From the NCBI RefSeq assembly GCF_900142435.1, contig NZ_LT670846.1, positions 352,486-416,485 on the forward strand: a DNA stretch of 64,000 nt. The letters are read 5' to 3'. Positions 50,952 through 59,922 of the stretch are shown here, piece after piece. The position numbers and the translations under genes are program-made. How positions within the stretch are numbered: the stretch's first letter is position 1; the number at the start of each line of letters is the position of its first letter. The notes beneath the pieces are model-generated. The model worked only from the letters and a program-made list of their open reading frames with translations, was not told the origin of the DNA and did no database searches. The DNA is from Thermocrinis minervae (GTDB taxonomy: Bacteria > Aquificota > Aquificia > Aquificales > Aquificaceae).

Positions 50952-51988
50952 AAAGGCCGAGGGCTGTCGCTCTTCTTTCTGGAGGCTTGGATAGTTCTTT
51001 AGCTGTCCGCCTCCTTTTAGACCAAGGTGTTGAAGTAAAGGCTCTACATTTCTACACGGGGTTCTGCATAACGGAACATAAGAGGCGCCTTGGTCTTAGG
51101 AGAGAAGACGGACAGCCTTATATGAATCCTGCTTTAAAAGCGGCAGCCCAGTTGGGTGTACCCATAGAGATAGTGGATATATCGGAGGAGTACTTTAACA
51201 TTGTCTTGAATCCAAAGTATGGCTATGGTAAGAACGTAAACCCGTGCGTTGATTGCAGGGCCTTCATGCTCAAAAAGGCCAAAGAGATAATGGAAAAGGA
51301 AGGGTACGACTTTGTGGTGACGGGAGAAGTGCTAGGGCAGAGGCCTATGAGTCAAACCCTTCCTAGACTAAAACTGATAGAGAAAGAGGCTGGTCTAGAA
51401 GGTCTGGTACTTAGACCACTCTCCGCCAAGTGTTTACCCCCCACTATACCTGAAAAGATGGGATGGGTAGATAGGTCAAAGCTTTTGTGCATAAAGGGTA
51501 GGAGTAGGAAAGTTCAGATAGCCTTGGCCCAGAAGTATGGGCTTGACTACGAACAGCCTGCAGGTGGATGTTGCTACCTTACAGACGAAAACTACGCCAT
51601 TAAATTTAAAGAAGCTCTGCAGGTAGAAGGTTTTATAACCAGGGATGACCTAATTCTTTTCTCTGTAGGTAGGCATCTAAGACTTCCATCAGGTGTAAAG
51701 CTTATAGTTGCAAGGAACGAAGGAGAAGTGAGATTTTTGAAGGGATTTACCAACAGGTATGCTCATGCTTACAGAGAGGACGGAAAGGGAACCCTATCCC
51801 TAATAAAGGGCAATCTTTCCGAAGAAGACGCTAAAAAGGTAGCGGCTATAGTAGCAAGGTACTCCAAGAGAGAACCCTGTAGGGTTGTGATAAATACTTT
51901 AGATAAAACTATAGTGTTGGATGCAGAGCCTATGAGCGATCAAGAGCTTGAGAATTATAAGATAGTAAGGGAGGTGGTTGGTACATGA
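50948..51988 (+). CDS. PP-loop ATPase with C-terminal NFACT-R_2-like domain, tRNA thiolation-like
   Basis: 346 residues. The adenylating PP-loop SGGLDS is at 11-16, and a CxxC (100-103) with further Cys at 40, 162, 181, 208 and 209 follows. The C-terminal part (RLPSGVKLIVARNEGEVRFLKGF) matches the small RNA-binding domain found after such PP-loops. These proteins are often mislabelled as tRNA methyltransferases. CxxC plus a distant Cys is the ligand pattern of Fe-S dependent tRNA thiolases (TtuA type), so a similar chemistry is inferred. Location between iscU and tusA fits sulfur insertion. Confidence 0.85.
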   Translation: MKRPRAVALLSGGLDSSLAVRLLLDQGVEVKALHFYTGFCITEHKRRLGLRREDGQPYMNPALKAAAQLGVPIEIVDISEEYFNIVLNPKYGYGKNVNPCVDCRAFMLKKAKEIMEKEGYDFVVTGEVLGQRPMSQTLPRLKLIEKEAGLEGLVLRPLSAKCLPPTIPEKMGWVDRSKLLCIKGRSRKVQIALAQKYGLDYEQPAGGCCYLTDENYAIKFKEALQVEGFITRDDLILFSVGRHLRLPSGVKLIVARNEGEVRFLKGFTNRYAHAYREDGKGTLSLIKGNLSEEDAKKVAAIVARYSKREPCRVVINTLDKTIVLDAEPMSDQELENYKIVREVVGT

Positions 51989-52236
51989 ATCTGGAAGATA
52001 TAAAACCTGATGTGGTTCACGATGTGGTTGGTACTTTTTGCCCAGTACCAGTAGCTGAGACTGCAAAGATGATAAAGCAGATGCAAATAGGACAGGTGCT
52101 TGAACTTATAGCAGACGATCCGGGCGTTGTTGAAGATATACCGGCATGGTGTAAGGCAACATCGCAGGAGTTTTTGGGTATGTACGAAGAAGATGGTGAA
52201 TACCACCTGTTTATAAGGAAGGTAAAGGAGCTATGA
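51985..52236 (+). CDS. TusA/SirA-family sulfur carrier
   Basis: 83 residues. The sulfur-accepting cysteine lies in GTFCPVPV, the CPxP motif of TusA, followed by the expected helix and strand pattern (VLELIADDPGVVEDIPAWCKATSQEFL). The persulfide on this Cys is passed to acceptors such as the neighbouring PP-loop enzyme or MnmA. It starts with an ATGA overlap on the PP-loop gene. Confidence 0.93.
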   Translation: MNLEDIKPDVVHDVVGTFCPVPVAETAKMIKQMQIGQVLELIADDPGVVEDIPAWCKATSQEFLGMYEEDGEYHLFIRKVKEL

Positions 52237-52478
52237 GGGACCGTCTTACTATGGACATAAGCCTTAAGGAACTTCTAGAGGAAGTTCCACGTGCCAAGGA
52301 TATACTGTACGAGTATGGACTAAACAGGCTTGAGGAAGAAGACATACTGGACGTAGTAGTAGACAAACTCACTCTTAAGGGTTTTTTCCGTCTCATGGAC
52401 TTAGATGATGAAACTCAGGGTGAAATATGGAAAAAGTTACAAGATTTATACAGAGGTTCGGAGGACTGTCATGGATAG
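52233..52478 (+). CDS. DUF1858-like small helical protein
   Basis: 81 residues. The first 35 residues (DISLKELLEEVPRAKDILYEYGL) match the DUF1858/ScdA-N helical domain, though the usual CxxC-type cysteines after it are missing; one Cys remains near the C-terminus. It overlaps tusA by four bases and nfu by eight. A structural role in the sulfur-relay set is inferred from position only. Confidence 0.72.
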   Translation: MRDRLTMDISLKELLEEVPRAKDILYEYGLNRLEEEDILDVVVDKLTLKGFFRLMDLDDETQGEIWKKLQDLYRGSEDCHG

Positions 52479-52716
52479 GTTCAAAGAGGTTGAGGAGATC
52501 TTGGAAAAGGTAAGGCCTGCTTTGAAAGAACACCATGGAAACCTACGTGTAGTAGACATAAGGGATGGAGATGTGTACCTTCAGTTTGAAGGTGGATGCA
52601 CAGACTGCCCCATAGTTGACGCCAGCCTCAAAGAGGTCATAGCTCTCACCATCAAAGGAAACCTGCACTGGGTAAAAAACGTAGAAGTGGTACAACCAAA
52701 GTACCAAATTGGTTAA
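52471..52716 (+). CDS. NifU C-terminal domain (Nfu) Fe-S carrier
   Basis: 81 residues from the ATG at 52471, which follows GGAGG by six bases. The cluster-binding CTDC motif lies in FEGGCTDCPIVDASLKEVI, the Nfu signature. It carries [4Fe-4S] clusters to target enzymes. The frame is open further upstream to 52405, but that part overlaps the previous gene without family similarity. It closes the sulfur/Fe-S part of the operon. Confidence 0.92.
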   Translation: MDRFKEVEEILEKVRPALKEHHGNLRVVDIRDGDVYLQFEGGCTDCPIVDASLKEVIALTIKGNLHWVKNVEVVQPKYQIG

Positions 52717-53530
52717 GCTTTCGGGAAAAACGAAAGTATACGGTGTAATAGGTTACCCCATAGAGCATTCTCTTTCACCAGTTTTCCAAAACATCTTCTT
52801 TAGCCGTTTAGGAATAGATGCTGTTTATGTACCTTTCAGTGTTCCTCCTGAGGACTTGCAAACTGCTATAGAAGGGCTTAAGGCTTTAGGTGTTAAGGGT
52901 GTAAACGTTACCATACCTCATAAAGAAAGAGTTTTACAGTTTGTAGACTTTGTTGACGAGCATGTAGAAAAGATAGGATCATCCAACACTCTAAAGTTTG
53001 TTGATGGAAAGGTATACGCATACAATACAGACTGGATTGGATTTCTCAAAGCTGTGCAGGGTCTCATAGAACCTGGTAAGAGAGTTCTCCTCCTTGGAGC
53101 TGGAGGAGCTGCGAGAGCGGTGCTATATGCGCTGCTGCAAAGAAAGGACAGAGTGTTTATATTCAACAGAAGCAAGGAAAAGGCCTACAAACTAGCGGAA
53201 ACATTTGGAGCAGAAGTAATAGACAGACCAGAGGATGTACTTAAAGATGTAGATCTTATTGTGAATGCAACATCTGTAGGGCTTGTAGACAAAAGCTGGC
53301 TCTTTGATTACACCCTCATAGAAGACAGGCACGTGGTTTACGATATAGTGTATGGTCAGACGGAGCTTATAAGACGGGCCAAGAGCAAAGGGGCCAAGTG
53401 TGAGGATGGTCTCTCTATGTTAGTTCACCAGGGAGCAGAGTCCTTTAAAATATGGACTGGTATGGAAGTTCCACAGGATCTTGTAGACGAATGCATAAAG
53501 ACTCTTAGGGAATCATGGGTATCTTCCTAG
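52709..53530 (+). CDS. aroE: Shikimate dehydrogenase
   Basis: Reduces 3-dehydroshikimate with NADPH. GVIGYPIEHSLSP (substrate serines), GVNVTIPHKE (catalytic Lys) and NTDWIGF are conserved, with the dinucleotide loop LLGAGGAARAV following. 273 residues is normal. The start is TTG at 52709, inside the nfu stop region. It seems to be co-transcribed with the Fe-S genes although functionally unrelated. Confidence 0.96.
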   Translation: MVKLSGKTKVYGVIGYPIEHSLSPVFQNIFFSRLGIDAVYVPFSVPPEDLQTAIEGLKALGVKGVNVTIPHKERVLQFVDFVDEHVEKIGSSNTLKFVDGKVYAYNTDWIGFLKAVQGLIEPGKRVLLLGAGGAARAVLYALLQRKDRVFIFNRSKEKAYKLAETFGAEVIDRPEDVLKDVDLIVNATSVGLVDKSWLFDYTLIEDRHVVYDIVYGQTELIRRAKSKGAKCEDGLSMLVHQGAESFKIWTGMEVPQDLVDECIKTLRESWVSS

Positions 53531-55248
53531 GAATACTCGTATTTATTCTGTCTTTTTTACCCTTTCACATGCTTAGCTCTCCTTTGGAGAAGCACATAAG
53601 CTTTATAAGATTAAGACCCGATGAGTTTATAGTACAAAAGGGTGTGGAGGGCGGCACCCTTAGGTATACTCTCAACGGTGATCCCAAAACCCTGAACCCT
53701 GCTGTTGCACAAGAGACCACTTCTACTGCTGTTGTTGGTGATCTTTTTACAGGTCTTACCAGGATAGACCTCAAGACTATGGAGCCAGTACCAGACCTAG
53801 CTCAGAGTTGGGAAGTCTACGAGGAGGGAAGGAGGTACGTTTTCCATCTAAGAAAGGATGTCCGTTGGTCTGATGGAGAACCTTTTTCAGCCGATGATGT
53901 GGTGTTTACGTACAGGGATGTATATCTTAACGAGAAAATACCCAACTCTACTATGGACATGCTCAGGGGTGTACTCAAGACTCCTGAGGATATTAGGAAC
54001 TTTGTGAGAAAGTTGGACGACTATACGGTAGAGTTCAGACTTCCCAGCCCCTTTGCACCCTTCTTGGGTGTACTCAGCTCTCCCATACTACCAAAACACA
54101 AACTAGAAAAGTATGTAAAAGACGGAAACTTTATGAGCGCCTGGAACGTAAACACAGACCCTAAGGATTTGGTGGGTACAGGACCCTACGTCATAGAGAG
54201 ATACATAAAGGGTCAGGTGGTGGAGTATACAGCCAACCCTTACTATTACATGAAACCCTTACCTTACATCAAGCATAAGGTAGCTTACATAGTCCAGGAT
54301 CCTGACACAGCTCTTATAAAGTTCTCCCAAGGTGCTGTTGATTACGTAGGTATAAGGCCTCAAGACCTTAACCAAGTGACCTCACTCAAGGGTATAAACC
54401 TATACGACCTTGGCACAACCCCTGCCATAAACTTTCTTGTCTTTAATCAGAATCCAAAAGCCAAGATACCACCGTACAAGTTAAAGTGGTTCCAGAACAG
54501 AGATTTCAGAGTTGCTCTGTCTCATGCCATAGATAGAGAAGGCATATGCTATTTAGTATACAACGGTCTGGCAGAACCTCTATATGGTCCAATAACACCT
54601 GCCAACAGACCTTACTACGAAGAAGGTCTGTTTCCAAAGTATGAGTATGACCTTAAAAAGGCCCGCTCTATGTTGGAGAAACTCGGTTTTAAGGACCGAG
54701 ATGGTGATGGCATTTTGGAGGATAATCAAGGGCACAAGCTTGAGATAGTTATATTGACCAATGCAGGCAACAGAGAAAGAGAGATGATAGGCAACATGAT
54801 AAAGGAAGACTTTGAGAAGATAGGTGTAAAGGTAATCTTTAGGAGTATAGACTTTAACACCCTTGTGTCTAAACTAACTTCACCACCCTACGACTGGGAG
54901 GCCGTGATAATAGGCTTAACAGGTTCCATGGATCCTTACTTTGGGAGGAATGTGTGGCATTCAAGTGGAACCCTCCACGTGTGGAATCCTATGCAGAAAT
55001 CTCCTACTACCCAATGGGAACAACAGGTAGACAAGCTTATAGACGATGCTGCCAGAGAACTTGATTTTAAAAAGAGGCTTGAACTTTACAGAGAAGCCTT
55101 CAGGATAATAGCCTGGCAACAGCCTATGCTATTTATAGCTGCGCCTAAAAGTATGCTAGCCTCTTATCCTAAGTTTGGCAACTTCTTCCCTACTGTGTGG
55201 GGATGGTACCAAGAAGAGCATATGTTCATTACGAGATTAGCTCCCTAA
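53515..55248 (+). CDS. Peptide/nickel ABC transporter substrate-binding protein (SBP_bac_5)
   Basis: 577 residues with an N-terminal hydrophobic export segment and the family-5 solute-binding fold: GGTLRYTLNGDPKTLNPAVAQ, PDLAQSWEVYEEGRRYVFHLRKDVRWSDGEPFSADDV (the signature), and the FRVALSHAIDRE segment. A periplasmic binding protein for oligopeptides or similar ligands. No permease or ATPase genes are linked. It overlaps aroE by 16 bases and the convergent gene by 20. Confidence 0.92.
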   Translation: MGIFLGILVFILSFLPFHMLSSPLEKHISFIRLRPDEFIVQKGVEGGTLRYTLNGDPKTLNPAVAQETTSTAVVGDLFTGLTRIDLKTMEPVPDLAQSWEVYEEGRRYVFHLRKDVRWSDGEPFSADDVVFTYRDVYLNEKIPNSTMDMLRGVLKTPEDIRNFVRKLDDYTVEFRLPSPFAPFLGVLSSPILPKHKLEKYVKDGNFMSAWNVNTDPKDLVGTGPYVIERYIKGQVVEYTANPYYYMKPLPYIKHKVAYIVQDPDTALIKFSQGAVDYVGIRPQDLNQVTSLKGINLYDLGTTPAINFLVFNQNPKAKIPPYKLKWFQNRDFRVALSHAIDREGICYLVYNGLAEPLYGPITPANRPYYEEGLFPKYEYDLKKARSMLEKLGFKDRDGDGILEDNQGHKLEIVILTNAGNREREMIGNMIKEDFEKIGVKVIFRSIDFNTLVSKLTSPPYDWEAVIIGLTGSMDPYFGRNVWHSSGTLHVWNPMQKSPTTQWEQQVDKLIDDAARELDFKKRLELYREAFRIIAWQQPMLFIAAPKSMLASYPKFGNFFPTVWGWYQEEHMFITRLAP

Positions 55249-56605
55249 GCCTTTCCCTCAGAGCTTTGGAAGCTTCCTCTCTTATGATACTGGCTATGTC
55301 TAGTGTATTCATAATCTTTGATACTTCTTCCATCAGTACTTTTTCTACCTTTTCTGACAGTACTTGATTTATGACAGACTTCATTAGATCTTCCGTGATT
55401 GTATTCTTTATAGCCTCTTCTATCAATCTAGGTACATCTTCTTTGACGAATTTTTCTATGTACTCTGTTTGGTACGCTGATGCCTGGTGTACCGGTGGTG
55501 TCAGGATGTGTTCAGCAACAGGTTTTTCCTCCGTGTGGTAGAAAGATTCTTCCTTTTGAGTTATTTCAGGAATAGATTCACTGATAGGTGCTTTTTCAAA
55601 GATCTTCTCAACTTCAGGAACTTGTTCTACAACTTGACTGACAGCTGGTAATTCGCTAGGTACTTCTTCCTCATGATGAACAAGTTTTTCTTTTTGGGTC
55701 ATCTCGAGTAGCAGTTCTATTAAATCTTTACTGATATCTTTCTTTTCCACTAAAAGCTCCTCTACCTTCTGTAATGCGTTAGTTAATTCTCTTTCCCTAG
55801 AGTATGTGTATTTGTGTTGTAAATCTATGGAGTCTACATCTATGGCAAAGAGTTCATCTAGCAGGAGTACGTAAGGCTTTTTGGAAAGTACAGGATTCTT
55901 TGAAAACTCCGTTAGAGTTCTTTGAGCTACAGCCCCTGATATAGTGTCAAAGACCACTACATCTGCGTCGTGAACTTTCTCTCTAGCTTCCCTTACGTTT
56001 TTTGCTACTATAATCTGTGCTGTATTGCCAAGTCTCTCGGAGAAGAAGTTTATTATGTTGCTATCAAAGGATACTATCAATACCTTTTTATTTTCTTTTT
56101 GAGTTTGTTCTACATGACTTTCCAATTGCTTAGGCTCCGAGGGAAAGGTGCTTTCTATCACATATTCTTTGAGTTGAGACTCTTCCAGAATGTGCTCTTC
56201 TTGTGGTTTAAGTTCTAAACTAGACCTACCTTCTACTTCGTACTTTGGTAAATTTATTTCTTCTGGAACATAACCACCTTCTATAACATGAGGTACCTTT
56301 TCCAAGGCTTCATCCCTTTTTATTAGAGTTTTTTTAGTGACGAGAAGATTTTTGGGATCTATAGGGAAGAGGTCATCCACTAGAACTATGTAGTGGCTAT
56401 CCTTAAATTTTTTTGTGTACAGTTGGTTTATATCTTCCTCGGATATGGAACCTGATATAGCGTCATAAACCACAAAGTCTACCTTAGTATCCACCAAATT
56501 TATAGCCTCGTCGCCGTTTCTAACGTCTATGACTTCATAGTTACTCAGTCTCTCCTTGAGCTGATCTACTAACCCTTTGTCAAAGGAAACTAGAAGTATC
56601 TTCAT
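55229..56605 (-). CDS. Double pseudo-receiver protein
   Basis: 458 residues, no named family. Two CheY-like units are visible: residues 1-95 and 173-260. Each begins KxLxVSFD, has an Asp where receivers are phosphorylated (D48 in VVYDAISG; D220 in VVFDTISG), and then an L-D-x-LF-x-ID stretch that replaces the usual Thr/Lys positions. A long acidic linker rich in Glu, Pro and Gln follows each unit, and the last 75 residues form amphipathic helices (DVPRLIEEAIKNTITEDL...). It appears to be a scaffold or unusual two-component output. It overlaps the next gene by four bases. Confidence 0.75.
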   Translation of the reverse strand: MKILLVSFDKGLVDQLKERLSNYEVIDVRNGDEAINLVDTKVDFVVYDAISGSISEEDINQLYTKKFKDSHYIVLVDDLFPIDPKNLLVTKKTLIKRDEALEKVPHVIEGGYVPEEINLPKYEVEGRSSLELKPQEEHILEESQLKEYVIESTFPSEPKQLESHVEQTQKENKKVLIVSFDSNIINFFSERLGNTAQIIVAKNVREAREKVHDADVVVFDTISGAVAQRTLTEFSKNPVLSKKPYVLLLDELFAIDVDSIDLQHKYTYSRERELTNALQKVEELLVEKKDISKDLIELLLEMTQKEKLVHHEEEVPSELPAVSQVVEQVPEVEKIFEKAPISESIPEITQKEESFYHTEEKPVAEHILTPPVHQASAYQTEYIEKFVKEDVPRLIEEAIKNTITEDLMKSVINQVLSEKVEKVLMEEVSKIMNTLDIASIIREEASKALRERLRELIS

Positions 56606-57213
56606 TGCCTTCCCCCAACGGATTTTAGTATATCATCTAAAATCTTTTTTGCCTCTTGTAGACTTTCTTCTGGTAGGAGTTTTGCAGTACCAATAGTAAG
56701 TCTGAGGGCTTTTAACTTATTTATTATATATTCGTCAGACAATAACTTCCTTTCCGTTTCCACTTTTATCTGATCGCTTCTGGAGACAAGGTTGAACAAA
56801 CCTAATGCCAGCAGTATAAATCCAGAGAAGAATATACCAGTCCAAGCTGGGTTATCCATAAGGACGTTGGTAAACTCTCCTATAGAGAAGCTCTTCGTAT
56901 AAACGGAAAACACAGCTGCTGTTGATTTCTGCTGAGTGTAGGTAAAGGCCTGTATATCTAAGGTATTGATGGTGTTGAGGGTAGCTATAACTTTACCCGT
57001 GTTGTCCCTTAATACAAATATGTTTATATCCTCGTAAGGGAGTTTTACGGATGAAGCTCCACTATAAACATCCAACATATATTTAGCAAAGTTAGTGTTT
57101 ACCTTTTTTAGTTTATTGTTGGCGTACAGTGTGAAGGCAGATATAGACCCAAGGACGGACAACGCCATCCCAAGGATCACAAGTATAAGACTTAAGACTG
57201 TGTTGCTTTTCAT
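56602..57213 (-). CDS. Two-TM sensor-like membrane protein
   Basis: 203 residues, not recognised. It has TM segments at about 8-30 and 120-145. Between them is a roughly 85-residue periplasmic region with INIFVLRDNTGKVIATL, a PAS/Cache-like strand pattern (tentative). The cytoplasmic C-terminus is helical. It directly precedes the pseudo-receiver gene with a four-base overlap, so the two may act together. Confidence 0.65.
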   Translation of the reverse strand: MKSNTVLSLILVILGMALSVLGSISAFTLYANNKLKKVNTNFAKYMLDVYSGASSVKLPYEDINIFVLRDNTGKVIATLNTINTLDIQAFTYTQQKSTAAVFSVYTKSFSIGEFTNVLMDNPAWTGIFFSGFILLALGLFNLVSRSDQIKVETERKLLSDEYIINKLKALRLTIGTAKLLPEESLQEAKKILDDILKSVGGRQ

Positions 57214-57216
57214 ACC

Positions 57217-58539
57217 CTATGCCCCCACGGTTAATCTCTCTACAAGTACAGAAGGACTGCCCACGTTACCATAAAAGACAAGATCATTACCTACTGCTCT
57301 TATATTCTTGAGTACTTCCAAAAAGTTTCCGCTGATGGTGATACCCCTCACCCTTTTAACCTCTTTTCCTTCCTTTAATATTATACCGCTCGCCCCCAAG
57401 GAAAAATCACCTGATATGGGGTCTACTGTATGAAGTCCCATGAGGTCTAGGACCAGAAGGGTTTCCGGGAAAAAGGTGGTCAAGTCTTCAAAGCTTGTGT
57501 TAGAGGGTTCAACAAAAAGGTTTGTGATACCAGAAGTGGGCAAGGTTTTGAATGAGTCCCTGACAGAATTACCTGTAGGTTCTTGGCCAGACTTTAAAGC
57601 GGTACGGTAACTGTGTAAAAAACCTTTGAAAACTCCGTTTTTTACTACCAGGTTCCTTCTCGTAAGTATACCCTCCGCATCTACGGGAGAGGAAGCCAGG
57701 CCTTTTTCTATGGTTCCATCGTCTATAAGGGTAAACACTTCGGATGCTATAATCTGTCCCTCTTTTCCCTTCAACATAGTCTTGTCTTTTATCAGGGAAT
57801 CACCCAGGAAGACGGAGGAAAAAGCCTCCAGGAGAGACGCGAAAGCGTCTCTGAAGAATACAGTAGGCATAACCTTACTTTCAAAATCTGAAGGGTTCAG
57901 TTGAGAAACTGCCTTAAATACAGCATCCTTTACCATGTCTTCTAAGGGAAGGTCTGCTAAGTACCTGGAGGCTCTAAAGTCGTAGGATATACTACTATCC
58001 TCACCTTCCTGGGCAAGGACACCTATGGTGGAAATGAAGCTACTGCTAGCGTAGTGGTAGTCTATACCGCACGTGTTAAAATGGTACACTTCCGAGTAAA
58101 CACCTTTTAAACTGAGTTTTCTAACACCCTTTATCCTGTTGTCTAGGGTTTTGGCGAACCCCTCCAGCTGTATACACCTTTGGGCAAGATCTTGAGGTGT
58201 CACGTATAAGACGGTGCTATCGTAAGGGTTGTTTAGCTCACCCTCTACACGAGCGCAGAAGGGTTTGTTTGTATCATCCTCGGGAGACAGTTCACAAATC
58301 TCCACAGCGCGTTTGTAGCATTCTATAAGAGATTCCTCCGATAGATCTGTAGTGTAGGCAAAACCTATCTTCCCATTGCGGAATACTCTTATACCTATAC
58401 CTGTGTCTTGAGCTTTGAGCAGACTTTCTACACTTTCGGAGGATGTTTCTGCTAGGACTTTAATGGCTGTATGTATGTAAAGCTCGTACTCGTAGCCTGG
58501 CTTTGCTACCCTTTCAATGGTTCTTTTTACTTTTTCCAT
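57217..58539 (-). CDS. TldD/PmbA-family protein, PmbA (TldE) type
   Basis: 440 residues from the ATG at 58539. PmbA/TldE features are the late PTSGITNLFVEPSNTS and DLMGLHTVDPISGDFSLGASGIILKEGKEV, the most conserved family block. The zinc-site HEXXXH of TldD is absent, as expected for the E subunit. TldD-TldE degrade unfolded or ring peptides as a heterodimer; tldD is not in the window. It starts one base inside the cdsA stop. Confidence 0.93.
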   Translation of the reverse strand: MEKVKRTIERVAKPGYEYELYIHTAIKVLAETSSESVESLLKAQDTGIGIRVFRNGKIGFAYTTDLSEESLIECYKRAVEICELSPEDDTNKPFCARVEGELNNPYDSTVLYVTPQDLAQRCIQLEGFAKTLDNRIKGVRKLSLKGVYSEVYHFNTCGIDYHYASSSFISTIGVLAQEGEDSSISYDFRASRYLADLPLEDMVKDAVFKAVSQLNPSDFESKVMPTVFFRDAFASLLEAFSSVFLGDSLIKDKTMLKGKEGQIIASEVFTLIDDGTIEKGLASSPVDAEGILTRRNLVVKNGVFKGFLHSYRTALKSGQEPTGNSVRDSFKTLPTSGITNLFVEPSNTSFEDLTTFFPETLLVLDLMGLHTVDPISGDFSLGASGIILKEGKEVKRVRGITISGNFLEVLKNIRAVGNDLVFYGNVGSPSVLVERLTVGA

Positions 58540-59255
58540 CAACTTACTATTTTAAGGTAATGCAAGTATACAGGTGCGCACATAAGCAGGGAGTCAAGTC
58601 TGTCTGTGAAACCTCCATGCTCGCCTAGGATGTTGGAAAAGTCCTTTATGCCTACCTGTCTTTTTATAAAGCTTTTGAAGAGGTCACCACCTAGAGCTAC
58701 GAGGGCTAATAGAGCTCCCAAATAGGGGTTTTTAAACGCAAAAAAGCTATACAACATTCCTGCTAGGATCCCTCCGAGAAGACCTTCCCACGTTTTTTTA
58801 GGAGATAGCCTAGAAGCCAGGGGAGTTTTGCCAAAGGTTTTCCCTACGTAGTAGGAAGCTGTATCTACAACCCATACAAAGAAGAGCAGCTTTATAAGGT
58901 GTAAGCCACCAAAGCTTTTTATGGCAAAGATGTAAGAGGGTAATAGTCCACAGTAAGCCTGTATAAAGAACGTTTTAAAGAAGGTGTCCAGATCCCACCT
59001 TCTCGAGGATATCCAAAGGGTTGACATAAAAAGAGCTACTGTTCCCATCTCCAAGCTATAGGCCGACATAAGAAGCACTACAGGTGCTAAAGGGTATAGT
59101 TCAAAAGAGAGAGCTTTAGAGAGCTCCCAGCTCATAACAAGGCTAACTCCTGCCAGAGCTATTAGGAAAATCCAAGGTGGTGCTAAGGAAAGCCCTAAGG
59201 CTGTGAAGACAAAAGTTATACCGATGAGTTCTCTACTTTTCCACGATGGCCCCAA
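58539..59255 (-). CDS. cdsA: Phosphatidate cytidylyltransferase
   Basis: Makes CDP-diacylglycerol from phosphatidate and CTP. About seven TM helices, with the C-terminal signature SPKKTWEGLLGG and GGDLFKSFIKRQVGIKDFSNILGEHGGFTDRLDS intact. The start appears to be a TTG at 59255 that overlaps uppS by 23 bases and follows AGGAGG at a long spacing; a start further in cannot be excluded. uppS-cdsA is the usual bacterial order. Confidence 0.95.
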   Translation of the reverse strand: MGPSWKSRELIGITFVFTALGLSLAPPWIFLIALAGVSLVMSWELSKALSFELYPLAPVVLLMSAYSLEMGTVALFMSTLWISSRRWDLDTFFKTFFIQAYCGLLPSYIFAIKSFGGLHLIKLLFFVWVVDTASYYVGKTFGKTPLASRLSPKKTWEGLLGGILAGMLYSFFAFKNPYLGALLALVALGGDLFKSFIKRQVGIKDFSNILGEHGGFTDRLDSLLMCAPVYLHYLKIVS

Positions 59256-59922
59256 ACTTCCTGATCCTCCTTGAAAACTCCTTCAATGCTTTTAAGAGCT
59301 CCTTTTCGTCGAAGTCTGGCCAGAAAGTATCAGTAAAGTAGAGTTCTGTATAGGCTATGTACCAAAGGAGGAAGTTGGATATCCTCTTTTCTCCTCCTGT
59401 GCGTATTAAGAGATCGGGCTCTGGAGCATCTCCCATATCCAAAAAATGTCTAAAGGTCTCTTCATCGATGAAGTTAAGGCCTGCTTTGATGGCCTTGTTT
59501 ACAGCCCTTACTATCTCGTCCCTCCCTCCGTAGTCTACTGCCAGAAAAAGCTTCAATCTATTGCACGACGCTGTGGTTTCTTCCACTTGCCTTATAACCT
59601 CCAAGAGGTTGGTTGGAAGTCTGTCCCTCCTCCCTATAAACTTAACCCTAACACCTTTTTCTCTCAGCTCATCCTTCTTCTTCATAAGATAGGCTTCAAA
59701 CATGGAAAAAAGGGCTCTTACCTCTTCCTTAGGTCTCTTCCAGTTTTCCGTTGAAAAGGTAAAAAGAGTAAGGTACTCTATGCCGAGCTTTAGGCAGCTA
59801 TCCACCAGCTCTTCAGCCCTCTTTACTCCCTCGTAGTGACCTTGTATTCTCTCCAACCCCCGCGCCCTGGCCCACCTTCCATTACCATCCATTATCACTG
59901 CCAGATGCCGCGGGATTTTCAT
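59233..59922 (-). CDS. uppS: Isoprenyl transferase (undecaprenyl-diphosphate synthase type)
   Basis: 229 residues. The catalytic Asp is in IMDGNGRWARARG, followed by the conserved HYEGVKRAEELVD, LFTFSTENWKRP and the C-terminal RTGGEKRISNFLLWYIAYTELYF with DTFWPDF. It supplies the lipid carrier for peptidoglycan and LPS. It overlaps the upstream YbgF-like gene by four bases (ATGA). Confidence 0.97.
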   Translation of the reverse strand: MKIPRHLAVIMDGNGRWARARGLERIQGHYEGVKRAEELVDSCLKLGIEYLTLFTFSTENWKRPKEEVRALFSMFEAYLMKKKDELREKGVRVKFIGRRDRLPTNLLEVIRQVEETTASCNRLKLFLAVDYGGRDEIVRAVNKAIKAGLNFIDEETFRHFLDMGDAPEPDLLIRTGGEKRISNFLLWYIAYTELYFTDTFWPDFDEKELLKALKEFSRRIRKFGAIVEK

